Shown here: positions 15,332-24,743 of the stretch, piece after piece | How the letters are laid out: each line of letters begins with the position of its first letter | Numbering within the stretch: the first letter of the stretch is position 1 | Source of the DNA: CAYJAD01 sp964371225 | GTDB taxonomy: Bacteria > Desulfobacterota > Desulfovibrionia > Desulfovibrionales > Desulfovibrionaceae | DNA length: 51,861 bases | NCBI GenBank assembly: GCA_964371225.1 | Contig: CAYJNA010000006.1 | Coordinates: forward strand, 1 to 51,861 | Direction: 5' to 3' | Program-made: the position numbers and the translations under genes | The notes under the pieces: generated by a model | The model's input: the letters and a program-made list of their open reading frames with translations, nothing else | Told to the model about the DNA's origin: nothing | Databases searched by the model: none

Positions 15332-16429
15332 CTATACCACGCCATGTTCGCCAGGCTTTTCAAATTCTTCTTCATTTTCTTCACGTACATAATCTTCTGT
15401 GGTACCCAAGGCCATGAGAATGGCAGAAGACACATACACGGAAGAAAAAGTACCCACTACCACACCAATAAGCACGGTGAGAGCAAAATTATTAATAATA
15501 CCACCGCCAAGCAGATATAAGGCCAAAGCTGAAGCCATGGTGGTACCAGAAGTTAAAATGGTACGAGACAGGGTTTGATTGACACTTTTATTGATAACAT
15601 CTTCCAGCTTATGTTCACGCATTTTGGTGAGATTTTCACGTACGCGGTCATAAACAATGATGGTATCATTTAAAGAATACCCTATGAGAGTGAGAAGCGC
15701 AGCCACGATATTTAAATCTAGCTCAGCATCCAGCAAACTCAATATGGCCACGGTGATAAAGACGTCATGCAAAAGCCCCACAATGGCCCCGAGGGCAAAG
15801 TTTAACTTCAACTTCCAGCATATAGCCACGGTAATACCCAAGGCCACTAAAACTAGATAGCCCATGCCAAGACCGGTGAAGCCCATGCCATACATACTAC
15901 CCCATAAAGCCGCCGCCATGAAAGCCGCCGCCATCCAACGCTGTTCAAAACGTCCGGAAATATATACAGCTATCAGAAGCACGGCATAATACATGGCTTC
16001 AAGAGCTTTGTTGGTAAGATCTGCCCCTACTTTGGGACCCACTTGCTCTAAACGCTCAATGGTAACGGCATTATCCGGAAAAGCAGTGGCTAAAGCCTTT
16101 TCTACATTTTCACGTAATTCTAAAGCGTTGGCATCCACAGTGGAAAAACGCAATAAGTATTCTTTGCCATCTTCGCTAAAACGCTGCGTAGAAATGCCGG
16201 GAAGTTCGGGAATATCCAAACTATTTTTGAGTGTTTCGTCGGCTACGGATTGCTCAAACTTTACTTGAACCACCACACCACCGGCAAAGTCAATGCCCAA
16301 TTGCGGCCCACCGGCAAAAAGCATATGCCCTATGCCTATCAGCACTAATAGAATAGAAATAACGTAAGCAATGTGACGTTTGCCCACGAAATCTATGTTT
16401 GTATCACTTTTAATAAATGCAAAGCCCAT
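15332..16429 (-). CDS. secF: Protein translocase subunit SecF
   Basis: 365 residues with six predicted membrane helices. The first is followed by the periplasmic P1 head, with GIDFAGGVVVQVKF near residue 70. A D4-type motif YSLNDTIIVYDRVREN and the conserved SxNxTLSRTILTSGTT-like segment are present. SecF with SecD uses the proton gradient to pull secreted proteins through SecYEG. It lies 10 bp after secD. The tail after the last helix is acidic (EENEEEFEKPGE). SecF is about 300-330 residues in many bacteria, so this one is slightly long. Confidence 0.95.
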   Translation of the reverse strand: MGFAFIKSDTNIDFVGKRHIAYVISILLVLIGIGHMLFAGGPQLGIDFAGGVVVQVKFEQSVADETLKNSLDIPELPGISTQRFSEDGKEYLLRFSTVDANALELRENVEKALATAFPDNAVTIERLEQVGPKVGADLTNKALEAMYYAVLLIAVYISGRFEQRWMAAAFMAAALWGSMYGMGFTGLGMGYLVLVALGITVAICWKLKLNFALGAIVGLLHDVFITVAILSLLDAELDLNIVAALLTLIGYSLNDTIIVYDRVRENLTKMREHKLEDVINKSVNQTLSRTILTSGTTMASALALYLLGGGIINNFALTVLIGVVVGTFSSVYVSSAILMALGTTEDYVREENEEEFEKPGEHGVV

Positions 16430-16439
16430 GATAGCTCCT

Positions 16440-18026
16440 TTAAATGCTCAGGCCCTTAGAGCCGGCTTTTCTTGCCCATACTTCAAAAATGCCACGCGAT
16501 ACAAATACCGCTGTGAACATGGAGGCCACAATACCTAAGGATAATGTCACGGCAAAACCGCGTACAGGGCCGGTGCCAAATTGGTATAATACCACAGTGG
16601 CTATGATGGTGGTTAAGTTGGAGTCAATGATGGAAAGAGACGCGCGCTCAAAACCTGCCGTTACCGCCGCCAAAGGCGTAAGACCACGGCGCATTTCTTC
16701 GCGTATGCGCTCAAAAATAAGCACATTGGCATCCACAGCCATACCTATGGTAAGAACCACACCGGCAATACCCGGCAAGGTGAGAGTGGCACCAAAAGCT
16801 GCTAAACCTCCAAAAAGCATGGTCAAAGTAAATATGAGCATGGTATCTGCAATGACGCCGCTCATGCCATAATAGAAGGCCATGAAAAGCACCACTGCCA
16901 AAGCCCCCACTGCCGCGGCAAGCATACCGCTATCAATGGATTCTTGCCCTAAAGAAGGGCCTACGGTACGTTCTTCCAAAACGACCACAGGTGCTGGCAA
17001 GGAGCCGGCACGTAAGACCAAGGCCAAGTCTTGCGCCTCAGCGGTGGTGAAAGAACCGGAAATGCTGGCGCGTCCGCCGCCAATGCGCTCATTGATATTA
17101 GGTGCGGAATAAATCTTTCCGTCCAGCACAATGGCCATGCGACGCCCTACATTTTCACCGGTGATACGTTCAAAAATTGTAGCACCACGATTATTAAAAT
17201 TCATGGATACATAAGACTCATTCATTTGGTCAAAACCGGGACGCGCATCTACCACATCTTCCCCTGTAAGTACGGGGTCTTTATCCACGATTAAAATAGG
17301 CAGGGAACCGTCTTGGTTTACGGGGCCATCCATAAGAGGCAAGGCTGTTACGTCAGGAGGCAATACGGCACTGCTTGGATCCACATCATCGCGGACAATA
17401 TGGAATTCTAATAAAGCTGTTTGCTTAATGAGTTCCACGGCGCGGCGTGGGTCTGAAATGCCTGGAAGCTGAATTTGGATACGATAGTCGGCTTGCTTAC
17501 GAATATCCGGCTCAGCCACACCAAATTGATCTATACGATTACGAATGGTACGTAAGGCTTGATCTTGTGCCATATCAGCTATTTGTGCAGCGGCGGCAGT
17601 GGTAAAGCGCACTAAATACTGCACTTGACCAGTGTCGCTCACTTTTGCTTCTTGCACTTCCACATTGGGGTAGCGCTCTTTCAAAAGCGCATTCAATTTT
17701 TCTTGTTCGCTGCTTTTAAGTAAAATAAACTCTAAAGTGGTGGCATCATTCAAACGCGGACGTAATACAGCTACGCCCTCATCTTGTGCGTCGGCGCGCA
17801 CATCTTGTCCCACTTGAGCTAAGGCATTACTTACGGCTTTGGCCACCTCAACCTCAAGGGTTAAATGTATGCCGCCTTTAAGGTCAAGACCAAGGTTTAT
17901 ACGAGAATCTGGCAAAATTGTTGCCAAGGGAGAATTTTGTACCCACGGGATGCTGGGCAGTACATAGGTAAGGCTTAAGGCAAATACCAGCACTGCTATA
18001 ACAATGCGCCAACGTGACAATGACAT
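16440..18026 (-). CDS. secD: Protein translocase subunit SecD
   Basis: 528 residues. A first membrane helix (about 7-25) is followed by LGLDLKGGIHLTLEV (about 45-59), then a large periplasmic P1/base region with the IRNRIDQFGVAEPDI strand. Five C-terminal helices include the AVDANVLIFERIREE motif with the key Asp for proton use. Partner of SecF and YajC in the accessory complex of the Sec translocon. The operon order yajC-secD-secF is the common bacterial one. Confidence 0.96.
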   Translation of the reverse strand: MSLSRWRIVIAVLVFALSLTYVLPSIPWVQNSPLATILPDSRINLGLDLKGGIHLTLEVEVAKAVSNALAQVGQDVRADAQDEGVAVLRPRLNDATTLEFILLKSSEQEKLNALLKERYPNVEVQEAKVSDTGQVQYLVRFTTAAAAQIADMAQDQALRTIRNRIDQFGVAEPDIRKQADYRIQIQLPGISDPRRAVELIKQTALLEFHIVRDDVDPSSAVLPPDVTALPLMDGPVNQDGSLPILIVDKDPVLTGEDVVDARPGFDQMNESYVSMNFNNRGATIFERITGENVGRRMAIVLDGKIYSAPNINERIGGGRASISGSFTTAEAQDLALVLRAGSLPAPVVVLEERTVGPSLGQESIDSGMLAAAVGALAVVLFMAFYYGMSGVIADTMLIFTLTMLFGGLAAFGATLTLPGIAGVVLTIGMAVDANVLIFERIREEMRRGLTPLAAVTAGFERASLSIIDSNLTTIIATVVLYQFGTGPVRGFAVTLSLGIVASMFTAVFVSRGIFEVWARKAGSKGLSI

Positions 18027-18067
18027 GAATCACCTTCCGAAAAATAGACAGTCAGAAATATGCAATA

Positions 18068-18133
18068 CGCCGGACATAAAGCCCGGCGCAAAATAAACGA
18101 ATATAGAAATCTAGCTTCTTGCACCGCAAGAAA
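18068..18133. repeat. Two small hairpins between yajC and secD
   Basis: CGCCGG/CCGGCG (about 18069-18089) and TTCTTGC/GCAAGAA (18116-18132) are stems in the yajC-secD spacer. Neither has a long T-run, so read-through into secD is expected; they may tune mRNA stability. Confidence 0.45.
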
Positions 18134-18142
18134 TTAGATGCT

Positions 18143-18508
18143 TCAACCCATTTTCTTTTCTTCTTTGGGCTTATCTGTAGGCTTACCACCATTGTTATGT
18201 AAACCGCCAATGGCACCGCGAGTGATGCGAAGCTTAGCTTCGCCGCATTCGATAAGAGCACTGTCGGCATCAAGGTCAATAATACGACCAATCATGCCAC
18301 CGGAAGTGATAACATAATCACCGCGCTTCAAATTTTCCAACATGGTCTTGTGCTCTTGAGCGCGCTTTTTTTGCGGGCGAATAAGCAAGAACCAGAAAAT
18401 ACCCAACATAAGAATAAGGGGTACAAATTGCATTAACATGTCACCGCCACTAGGTGCGGCGCCGCCAGCAGGTGCGCCCATGGCGTGAGCTACAGAAGTA
18501 AAAAACAT
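18143..18508 (-). CDS. yajC: Sec translocon accessory protein YajC
   Basis: 121 residues. One membrane helix (about 27-43) is followed by RPQKKRAQEHKTML, the highly conserved YajC signature, and a small beta-rich cytoplasmic domain (GDYVITSGGMIGRI). The C-terminal tail is Lys/Pro-rich. YajC forms a complex with SecDF. A short palindrome (ATGAGCTTAGCTCAT, 18543-18557) sits in its upstream region. Confidence 0.93.
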   Translation of the reverse strand: MFFTSVAHAMGAPAGGAAPSGGDMLMQFVPLILMLGIFWFLLIRPQKKRAQEHKTMLENLKRGDYVITSGGMIGRIIDLDADSALIECGEAKLRITRGAIGGLHNNGGKPTDKPKEEKKMG

Positions 18509-18769
18509 AAAGCCTCCAAAATAAAGCGTATTTACTGTGTGAATGAGCTTAGCTCATATTCAAGTGCGGTACTATATCCATATAATACAAAAGGTGCAAT
18601 AAAATTTTTCACGCATTTTGCATACGCATGAGGTATTTTATAATTTTCATGCCACTCAACACTTTATGTACCCCCACTCTTTAAAAAACATCCTGTCTTC
18701 CCTCTTTACAGTCCCCCCTTTCTCCCGTAGCGTGAACATAAAATTTTATCTCTTCATAAAGGCAAAACC

Positions 18770-20125
18770 ATGCAAGAAAATTCCCTTCCATGCACATGCG
18801 ATACCCTTCTTTTGGCAGAGCATATAGTAACGCAAAATGAACAGCGAGAGTCTATTCACCATGGCGCCATAGCCATTACAGCAGGGCGTATAGTGGGCAT
18901 AGGTACAGCCGCTGACATGCAGAAAAAATGGCAAGCTAAAGAAGAAAAACACCTTCCTCACACCTTACTCATGCCAGGGCTTATCAACACCCATACCCAT
19001 GTATCCATGACGTATTTGCGTGGTCTGGCAGACGATCTTCCTCTTATGCAATGGCTGCATGAACATATTTTCCCCGTGGAGCAAAAAATCAGCCGCGAAA
19101 TAGTGGAGGTGTGTGCGCAATTAGGCTTTTTTGAAATGTTACGCACGGGCACCACAGCGTGTATAGATATGTACTTGGCTGAAGAGCACGTTTTTAATGC
19201 CGCGGAAAAAATGGGCATACGTTGCCAAGGCGGCGAAGGTATTTTTCTCTTCCCCAGCCTTGGCAGTAGCGGCGGGGAGGCTACCTTTGATGTGGTGCGC
19301 GCCCATGCGCAGCGCTGTGCAGGAAAAGAACTGCTCAGCACCAGCGTTATGATTCACGCAGTATACACCACCTCACCAGACTTATTGGAAAAAAGCGCTG
19401 CCTTGGCAGAAGAACTCTTCCTGCCTATACATATGCATGTGGCAGAAACCAGCACCGAAACAGCGCAAAGTTGTGAACAGTGGGGGCAACGCCCTGTGGC
19501 TTTGTGTCACAATGCTGGCTTATTACGTAAAGGCACTTCTTTTGCGCATGTGGTGGATGTAAACGCAGAAGAAATAGCCCTTTTAGCAAAACATCATGTG
19601 AGCGTAGCCCACTGCCCCTCTTCCAATATGAAACTAGCCTCGGGGGCGGCTCCCATCAGCGCCATGCAAAAAGCCGGTGTTTGTGTGGGGCTTGGTACCG
19701 ACGGCGCCGCCAGCAATAACCGTCTTAATATGTTCACTGAAATGCGCGAAGCAGCGCTTATGCATAAATTAGTGGAAAAAGACCCCACAGCCATGCAAGC
19801 ACAACAAGTGCTTGATATGGCAACGCGTGACGGTGGACGTATTTTTGCCGGTCTGCAAAGCCATGAAGACGCGGAATGCCTTGGCATCTTAGAAGTGGGT
19901 CGCAAAGCCGATATTATAGGCATAGACTTACGTGAACCACATATGCAGCCCATGTACGTGCCTTCATCTCATCTCGCTTATGCAGCTACAGGTATGGAAG
20001 TTCGGTTCACCATGGTCAATGGCGTCACAGTGTATACAGAAGAAAGCCTGCACGGGCAAACCTACACCGATTTGTTACGTGAAATAGATACCATCCGTAC
20101 ATGGGTTTTAAAACATAAAAATTAA
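18770..20125 (+). CDS. mtaD: MTA/SAH deaminase-type amidohydrolase
   Basis: 451 residues of the amidohydrolase superfamily. Metal ligands and substrate motifs fit MTA/SAH deaminases: NTHTH (73-77) followed by VSMTYLRGLADDLPLMQWL, HMHVAET, VAHCPSSNMKLASG and LGTDGAASNN. These enzymes deaminate 5'-methylthioadenosine or S-adenosylhomocysteine, in pathways that recycle by-products of SAM-using enzymes. The substrate could also be a related purine or guanine, and this cannot be settled by eye. It stands 5' of two ABM-domain genes on the same strand, 103 bp from the first. Codon use looks like the rest of the window. Confidence 0.82.
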   Translation: MQENSLPCTCDTLLLAEHIVTQNEQRESIHHGAIAITAGRIVGIGTAADMQKKWQAKEEKHLPHTLLMPGLINTHTHVSMTYLRGLADDLPLMQWLHEHIFPVEQKISREIVEVCAQLGFFEMLRTGTTACIDMYLAEEHVFNAAEKMGIRCQGGEGIFLFPSLGSSGGEATFDVVRAHAQRCAGKELLSTSVMIHAVYTTSPDLLEKSAALAEELFLPIHMHVAETSTETAQSCEQWGQRPVALCHNAGLLRKGTSFAHVVDVNAEEIALLAKHHVSVAHCPSSNMKLASGAAPISAMQKAGVCVGLGTDGAASNNRLNMFTEMREAALMHKLVEKDPTAMQAQQVLDMATRDGGRIFAGLQSHEDAECLGILEVGRKADIIGIDLREPHMQPMYVPSSHLAYAATGMEVRFTMVNGVTVYTEESLHGQTYTDLLREIDTIRTWVLKHKN

Positions 20126-20228
20126 TACCATTTTGTTTTTAAAATGACACCATAATATCATAATAGACGATTATACTTTGCTACATGCTTTCCTATTAAG
20201 CTCTATAAAACCCTTTGCGGGAGAACTT

Positions 20229-20528
20229 ATGCATACAGAAGAACTTACTATTATACTAAATATTGTCACCAAAGAAGATGGACGTGACACTTTTTTGGAA
20301 GCCATGACCAAATGGTTACCAGAAATACGCCGCGAAGAAGGCTGTATACAAGCTTTCCTGTATAGCAACCCCAAGGATCATAATACATTTTTCATGGTGG
20401 AAACATGGGAAAGTTACTCCTCATGGAAGAAACATATACAAGCCCCTTCAGTTTCACATTTAACTTTAGTGGGCAACGACACCACAAGCAAATGGGAACT
20501 ACACAAACTTTCTTTATGTGAAATATAG
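20229..20528 (+). CDS. ABM-domain (YgiN-like) protein, copy 1
   Basis: 99 residues from the ATG at 20229, which has GGGAGA just upstream; an upstream in-frame ATG (20178) lacks this and breaks the length match with copy 2. The single domain is the dimeric ferredoxin-like fold of antibiotic biosynthesis monooxygenases, with REEGCIQAFLY and FFMVETWESYSSWKKHI in the typical places. Members include quinol monooxygenases and heme-degrading enzymes; the substrate here is unknown. Copy 2 (20725-21024) has identical length and the same motif layout. Confidence 0.75.
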   Translation: MHTEELTIILNIVTKEDGRDTFLEAMTKWLPEIRREEGCIQAFLYSNPKDHNTFFMVETWESYSSWKKHIQAPSVSHLTLVGNDTTSKWELHKLSLCEI

Positions 20529-20590
20529 ACTTTTCCTCACATAGGATTCTTTGCACATTTGGCGTGTAAAAGTATCACCATACACTTTCA

Positions 20591-20618
20591 AGCGATGCTT
20601 ACAAAGCATCGCTTTTTT
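20591..20618 (+). terminator. Intrinsic terminator between the ABM genes
   Basis: AGCGATGC (20591-20598) and GCATCGCT (20606-20613) pair, followed by six T. It separates the two paralogues into different transcription units. Confidence 0.85.
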
Positions 20619-20724
20619 ATGCCCCTTTACAAGCAAAAGTCCATTTATCTCCTTGCAATAATAAATATAACATATTATTTTAATTACAGAAAAACAATAT
20701 TTATACACAAAAAAAGGAGCATGT

Positions 20725-21024
20725 ATGGACACGCAAGAACTCACAGTTATCGCCACTGTAAAAGTAAAAACGGATCAAAGGGATTTTGTACGAGATGAAA
20801 TTATCAAACTCTTGGTACCTACACGCCAAGAGGAAGGTTGTATGAACTATTTTTTACATGAAGATAATGCTAACCCTAATTGTTTTGTCATGTATGAAAC
20901 GTGGGCAAATCGTGAATTATGGCAAAAGCACTTAGAAAGCACGCATATGCAAGTGTATAAAAAAGCCACAGAAGACAGTGTAGAGGAATGGAAGCTGTAC
21001 GAGCTTACCAAGTATAATGCCTAA
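20725..21024 (+). CDS. ABM-domain (YgiN-like) protein, copy 2
   Basis: 99 residues, with AAAAGGAGC before the start. Layout is that of copy 1: MDTQELTVIATVKVK, RQEEGCMNYFLH, FVMYETWANRELWQKH. By eye it shares roughly a third to two fifths of residues with copy 1, so the duplication is not recent. Because a strong terminator and a leader of about 100 bp separate it from copy 1, it is probably regulated independently. Function of the pair unknown; oxygen- or quinone-linked chemistry is typical of the family. Confidence 0.75.
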   Translation: MDTQELTVIATVKVKTDQRDFVRDEIIKLLVPTRQEEGCMNYFLHEDNANPNCFVMYETWANRELWQKHLESTHMQVYKKATEDSVEEWKLYELTKYNA

Positions 21025-21051
21025 CACTCTTTAAACAAAACACATACTGAA

Positions 21052-21080
21052 GAGCCTGTGCAACATTGTACAGGCTTTTC
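21052..21080 (+). terminator. Terminator after ABM copy 2
   Basis: GCCTGT (21054-21059) pairs with ACAGGC (21070-21075), then TTTTC. The stem sequence AGCCTGTGCAACAT recurs in the terminator at 21532-21566, so the two share ancestry. Confidence 0.7.
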
Positions 21081-21090
21081 AACATAATAA

Positions 21091-21337
21091 TTAGTCGATA
21101 CTCACTCCAAATACCCCTTTCGGGAATGCCGTAAGCAAGTGACGGCTTATTTTACGTGGCGGCAAGCCCTGCCAAAGGCATGTCTTGTGTAGCCGACAGC
21201 TGAAAAAAGCATTTCATATGTCTAAATTTTGCCAGAAAACGTATTCCATACGTTTATTTCTGGCAAAATTTATTAAGCTTTTTAAGTTATAAATTCTATT
21301 TTTACTGACAATTAAGTAGTTTTTCAGCGCCGACTAA
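21091..21337. repeat. MITE-like element with short inverted ends (copy B of repeat)
   Basis: It is bounded by TTAGTCG (21091-21097) and CGACTAA (21331-21337). The right 55 bp matches copy A at 1-55. Inside, 21191-21207 is an inverted variant of the core. A 14-bp perfect hairpin AATTTTGCCAGAAA/TTTCTGGCAAAATT (21225-21270) also encloses ACGTAT/ATACGT. No transposase frame is present; target-site duplications were not evident. Confidence 0.5.
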
Positions 21338-21450
21338 CTTAAACAATAAACATGCACTTTTATTGCTTTAAAATACACTCAAAAGTTCTATTTTTTGTTA
21401 TTTTCATTGCGCCGACATTTTCATTACAAAGATAAAATTTTATCGCAATT

Positions 21451-21520
21451 AAAGTTTTTTGGAAAGGGGGTCTGGGGGAAGAACCTTTTCTTCAGAAAAG
21501 GTTTTCACCCAGTAAACTTT
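21451..21520. repeat. Palindromic element, copy 1
   Basis: AAAGTTT (21451-21457) and AAACTTT (21514-21520) bracket a hairpin: GGGGGAA at its base, then AACCTTTTC (21482-21490) pairing with GAAAAGGTT (21495-21503), then TTCACCCAG. The same layout is found at 34363-34419. It is preceded by a 14-bp palindrome GATAAAATTTTATC (21431-21444). Confidence 0.55.
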
Positions 21521-21531
21521 ATCAGCAATCT

Positions 21532-21566
21532 AAAAAGCCTGTGCAACATATTTGCACAGGCTTTTT
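21532..21566. terminator. Bidirectional terminator between ABM copy 2 and RND gene
   Basis: Perfect 15-bp arms AAAAAGCCTGTGCAA (21532-21546) and TTGCACAGGCTTTTT (21552-21566). T-runs follow on both strands, so it can end the RND operon (minus) and plus-strand read-through. Confidence 0.8.
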
Positions 21567-21587
21567 ATTCTTTTTTACTATAGGGAA

Positions 21588-24500
21588 TTACACTTCGGCT
21601 TTATGTAAAAACCGTGCTCTAAACCAGTCCTGCACATCTTCCAATACAAGATAGAAAGCGGGTACCAAGAGTAAGCAGATGAATGTGGCAAACAAGATAC
21701 CAAAGCCTAGGGACAAAGCCACAGGAATAAGGAATTTTGCCTGACGTGAGGTTTCAAACATAATGGGCATTAAACCCAAAAAGGTGGTGAGCGTTGTGAG
21801 TAAAATAGGCCTTGCTCTTTGTATGGCGGCTTGCTGTACCGCTTCAAAGGCATTCATGCCTCCTCGCCGCGCCTTATTGGCAAAATCAATAAGCACCAAG
21901 GAATCATTGACCACCACACCTGACAAGGCCACGATACCAAAAAGAGAGACCACACTTAAACTATAGCCCATGACATAGTGCCCTGCCACAGCTCCCACTA
22001 TACCAAAGGGAATGGAAAACATGATAATAAGCGGCTGGGTGTAGCTTTTAAAAGGAATAGCCAATAAAGCGTAAATACCCAGCAATGCCATAAGCAAGCC
22101 TAAGCCCATGGCCGTGGTACTATCTGCCATATCACTTTGACGCCCGCTATATTCCCATGTGAGGCCATCATAATTAGCAATAATTTGTGGCATAACTTCA
22201 GCCTGCACCACACCCATCATACTACCTGTGGCAGAAGGAGGGGTAATATTGGCGGTAACATCAGCAGTGCGGCGTCCATTGGTATGGCGAATGGTGGAGT
22301 CAGCGCGTCCATCTTCCACCAACACTATATCACGTAATAACACCTCTTGCCCTGAAGGGGAGCGTAAGACGAGCTCTTCAAAGGTGGCCTCTTGTGTGCG
22401 GTCTTCTTCAGGCAAACGTACACGCACCGTCACTTCACTATTCCCGCGTTGCTGACGCAAAGCTGTAATACCATCAAAAGCATAGCGCAATTGGCGCGAA
22501 ACTTCCTGCGCCGTAAAGCCTAATTGTTCTGCCACGGGCGTTAAACGCACATCAAATTGACGCATGGTGCGGCTTGTACCAAGATCCACATCACTAACGC
22601 CAGCATACGTGCTCAGCACTTCGCCCAGTTCTGCCGCTGCTTGCTCTAAGACCGCAGTATCTCGATGCGACAAACGAATAGAAAGTCCACTTCCGCTACC
22701 GGGGCCGCCGCGGTCTGCTTGTAATACAAGGCTTTCCACACCAGGGATGGCTCCCACAGCCTCACGCCACGCATTGGTCACCTCTTCCGTGCTAATGGGA
22801 CGTACATCCGGATCAACAAGGTGTACAAATACCATAATGGTGGTATCACGCACTTCGGCCTGAATACCGGTGGCAAGGGCGTCACCGCCATTGGCTTCCA
22901 CCACTTGGCGAGCAGCATCCACCATACTATTTTTTATGCGGTGCAACTCTCCTAAGGACGTGCCTGACGGCACAGTAGCCTGTGCAAAGGCATAGTCCGA
23001 CTCCACACGTGGCATAAGGTCAAAGCCCATGCGTCCAGACTGCACAAAGCCCACAGTGAAAAGCAAAATAGCTATGCCTATGGCTACAGTTTCATAGCGT
23101 TTTTCTAAGACTCTCCCCACAAAGGGGCCAAAGCGAAACTCCACAAAATGCATAAATTTGTCACTAAAACGCGCTTGCCACGCAGAGAAAGCACGGAAAG
23201 GAGCCAATAAGACAGAGCCTTCTTTGTGATTCAGGTTTTGCCCTTTTACACGTCTTTTTAAGTGGCTTAAGTGTGCAGGCAATATATAGACACTTTCAAT
23301 AAGAGAACAAATAAACACAGCTATAACAATCAGCGGGATAACCATCCATACTTTTCCCATATGCCCAGGAATAAAAAGCATGGGCATAAAAGAAATCATA
23401 TTGGTAAGCACAGAGAATGTCACAGGCCCTGCCACTTCCTTGGTTCCTTTAATGGCTGCTTCCAAAGGCTCTACGCCGCGCTCTAGCCATGCCGCCACAT
23501 TTTCCCCCACCACAATGGCATCATCCACCACAATACCCAAGGTAATAATGAAGGCAAACATGGAAATAACATTCAAACTAATACCAAAAGGCGTGAAGAA
23601 CCAAAAAGCCCCCAGAACAGAAACAGGAATGCCAAGACTTACCCAAAAGGCTAGCGAAGGACGTAAAAATAAAGATAAGCAGATGAACACAAGTAACACG
23701 CCCATAAGCGCATTTTCTGTCATGAGCTCCTTACGTTGCTCATACACTTCCGCCATATTTTTCTGTTCGTAAACGTGTAAACCTTCAGGCATGAGGGCAT
23801 TATATTTCTCAGCAATACGTAAAGTTGCTTCTGCCACCTCGGTAGGATCTTCACTGCCCATGCTGTACACTTCGATGGAAAGAGCATCTTGCCCATTAAA
23901 TTCACTCCACCGACGTGTATCATCAAAGGTATCACTTATAAGGGCAATATCTTCGAGCGTGAGCCGAGAACCATCAGCATTGGTGCGAATGGCTATATTG
24001 GCAAAGTCCGCTGCATAGTCACGCCTTTCATTAAGGCGTAGTAAAATATTACCACTATCGGCGTTGACAGTTCCGCCCCCTTGCTGAATGGCACCATTTC
24101 CAATGGCAGAGGCCACATCTTCCATGGTAAGCCCATAGCGGCGCAAGGTGTCTTGTTTTACTTCCACCCACACCTCATGGTCTTGCACCCCTTCCAACTC
24201 CACTTGAGTGATGGCAGGGTCATTGACCAAATCTTCTTTAATGAGCTCTCCCCAGTAACGCAAAGAAGCAGAATCCACATCACCAGCTAAAGTCAATTCG
24301 ATGGCATCCTTACGTGAAGACTGTAAGGAAATTGTCGGTTTTTCAGCATCCACAGGAAAGGTAGAAATGCGATCTACGGCGGCTTTTACATCTTGCAAAA
24401 GCACATTACCGTCCACATCATCCGTTCCTTCTACTATCACTTCTGCATGTCCTGAAACAATGATAGCCGTGGTTTCTTCTACACCATCCAGCCCCTGCAC

Positions 24501-24740
24501 CGCTTCTTCCACAGCTTGCGCCACACTTTTTTCCATTTCTTCAGGCGTTGCACCGCTCACAGCAATGGAAATTTTCACTATGGTAAGCTCAAAATACGGA
24601 AAAACTTCACGGCGAATCTGTGAAGCCACTATAATACCGCCTATCATAAGAAGTACCATAAGCAAGTTAGCCGCCACAGGATTGCTGGCCATCCAGCCCA
24701 CAGAGCCGCGTAAATAATCTTTATTATCTGACGTACTCAT
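21588..24740 (-). CDS. RND-family efflux transporter permease
   Basis: 1050 residues with the duplicated RND layout: a membrane helix at about 20-40, a large periplasmic loop, five helices, then the same pattern repeated. The proton-relay segment LGIVVDDAIVVGENV in helix 4 keeps both Asp residues. GxxPFGxxxAxxGHYVMGY-like and VVNDSLVLIDFAN segments fit the AcrB/HAE1-like branch. It is the inner-membrane pump of a tripartite exporter with the adaptor and outer-membrane factor encoded just upstream (OMF-MFP-RND). Start is 3 bp after the adaptor stop. Substrate cannot be read from sequence. No regulator gene adjoins. Confidence 0.92.
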   Translation of the reverse strand: MSTSDNKDYLRGSVGWMASNPVAANLLMVLLMIGGIIVASQIRREVFPYFELTIVKISIAVSGATPEEMEKSVAQAVEEAVQGLDGVEETTAIIVSGHAEVIVEGTDDVDGNVLLQDVKAAVDRISTFPVDAEKPTISLQSSRKDAIELTLAGDVDSASLRYWGELIKEDLVNDPAITQVELEGVQDHEVWVEVKQDTLRRYGLTMEDVASAIGNGAIQQGGGTVNADSGNILLRLNERRDYAADFANIAIRTNADGSRLTLEDIALISDTFDDTRRWSEFNGQDALSIEVYSMGSEDPTEVAEATLRIAEKYNALMPEGLHVYEQKNMAEVYEQRKELMTENALMGVLLVFICLSLFLRPSLAFWVSLGIPVSVLGAFWFFTPFGISLNVISMFAFIITLGIVVDDAIVVGENVAAWLERGVEPLEAAIKGTKEVAGPVTFSVLTNMISFMPMLFIPGHMGKVWMVIPLIVIAVFICSLIESVYILPAHLSHLKRRVKGQNLNHKEGSVLLAPFRAFSAWQARFSDKFMHFVEFRFGPFVGRVLEKRYETVAIGIAILLFTVGFVQSGRMGFDLMPRVESDYAFAQATVPSGTSLGELHRIKNSMVDAARQVVEANGGDALATGIQAEVRDTTIMVFVHLVDPDVRPISTEEVTNAWREAVGAIPGVESLVLQADRGGPGSGSGLSIRLSHRDTAVLEQAAAELGEVLSTYAGVSDVDLGTSRTMRQFDVRLTPVAEQLGFTAQEVSRQLRYAFDGITALRQQRGNSEVTVRVRLPEEDRTQEATFEELVLRSPSGQEVLLRDIVLVEDGRADSTIRHTNGRRTADVTANITPPSATGSMMGVVQAEVMPQIIANYDGLTWEYSGRQSDMADSTTAMGLGLLMALLGIYALLAIPFKSYTQPLIIMFSIPFGIVGAVAGHYVMGYSLSVVSLFGIVALSGVVVNDSLVLIDFANKARRGGMNAFEAVQQAAIQRARPILLTTLTTFLGLMPIMFETSRQAKFLIPVALSLGFGILFATFICLLLVPAFYLVLEDVQDWFRARFLHKAEV

Positions 24741-24743
24741 GCT

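Larger units (their letters stand above)
21025..21587. other. 563-bp gap made of repeats and terminators
   Basis: Convergent genes flank this stretch. It contains, in order, a terminator, a repeat-bounded element (21091-21337), a palindromic element (21451-21520) and a bidirectional terminator. No protein-like frame was seen. Confidence 0.65.
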
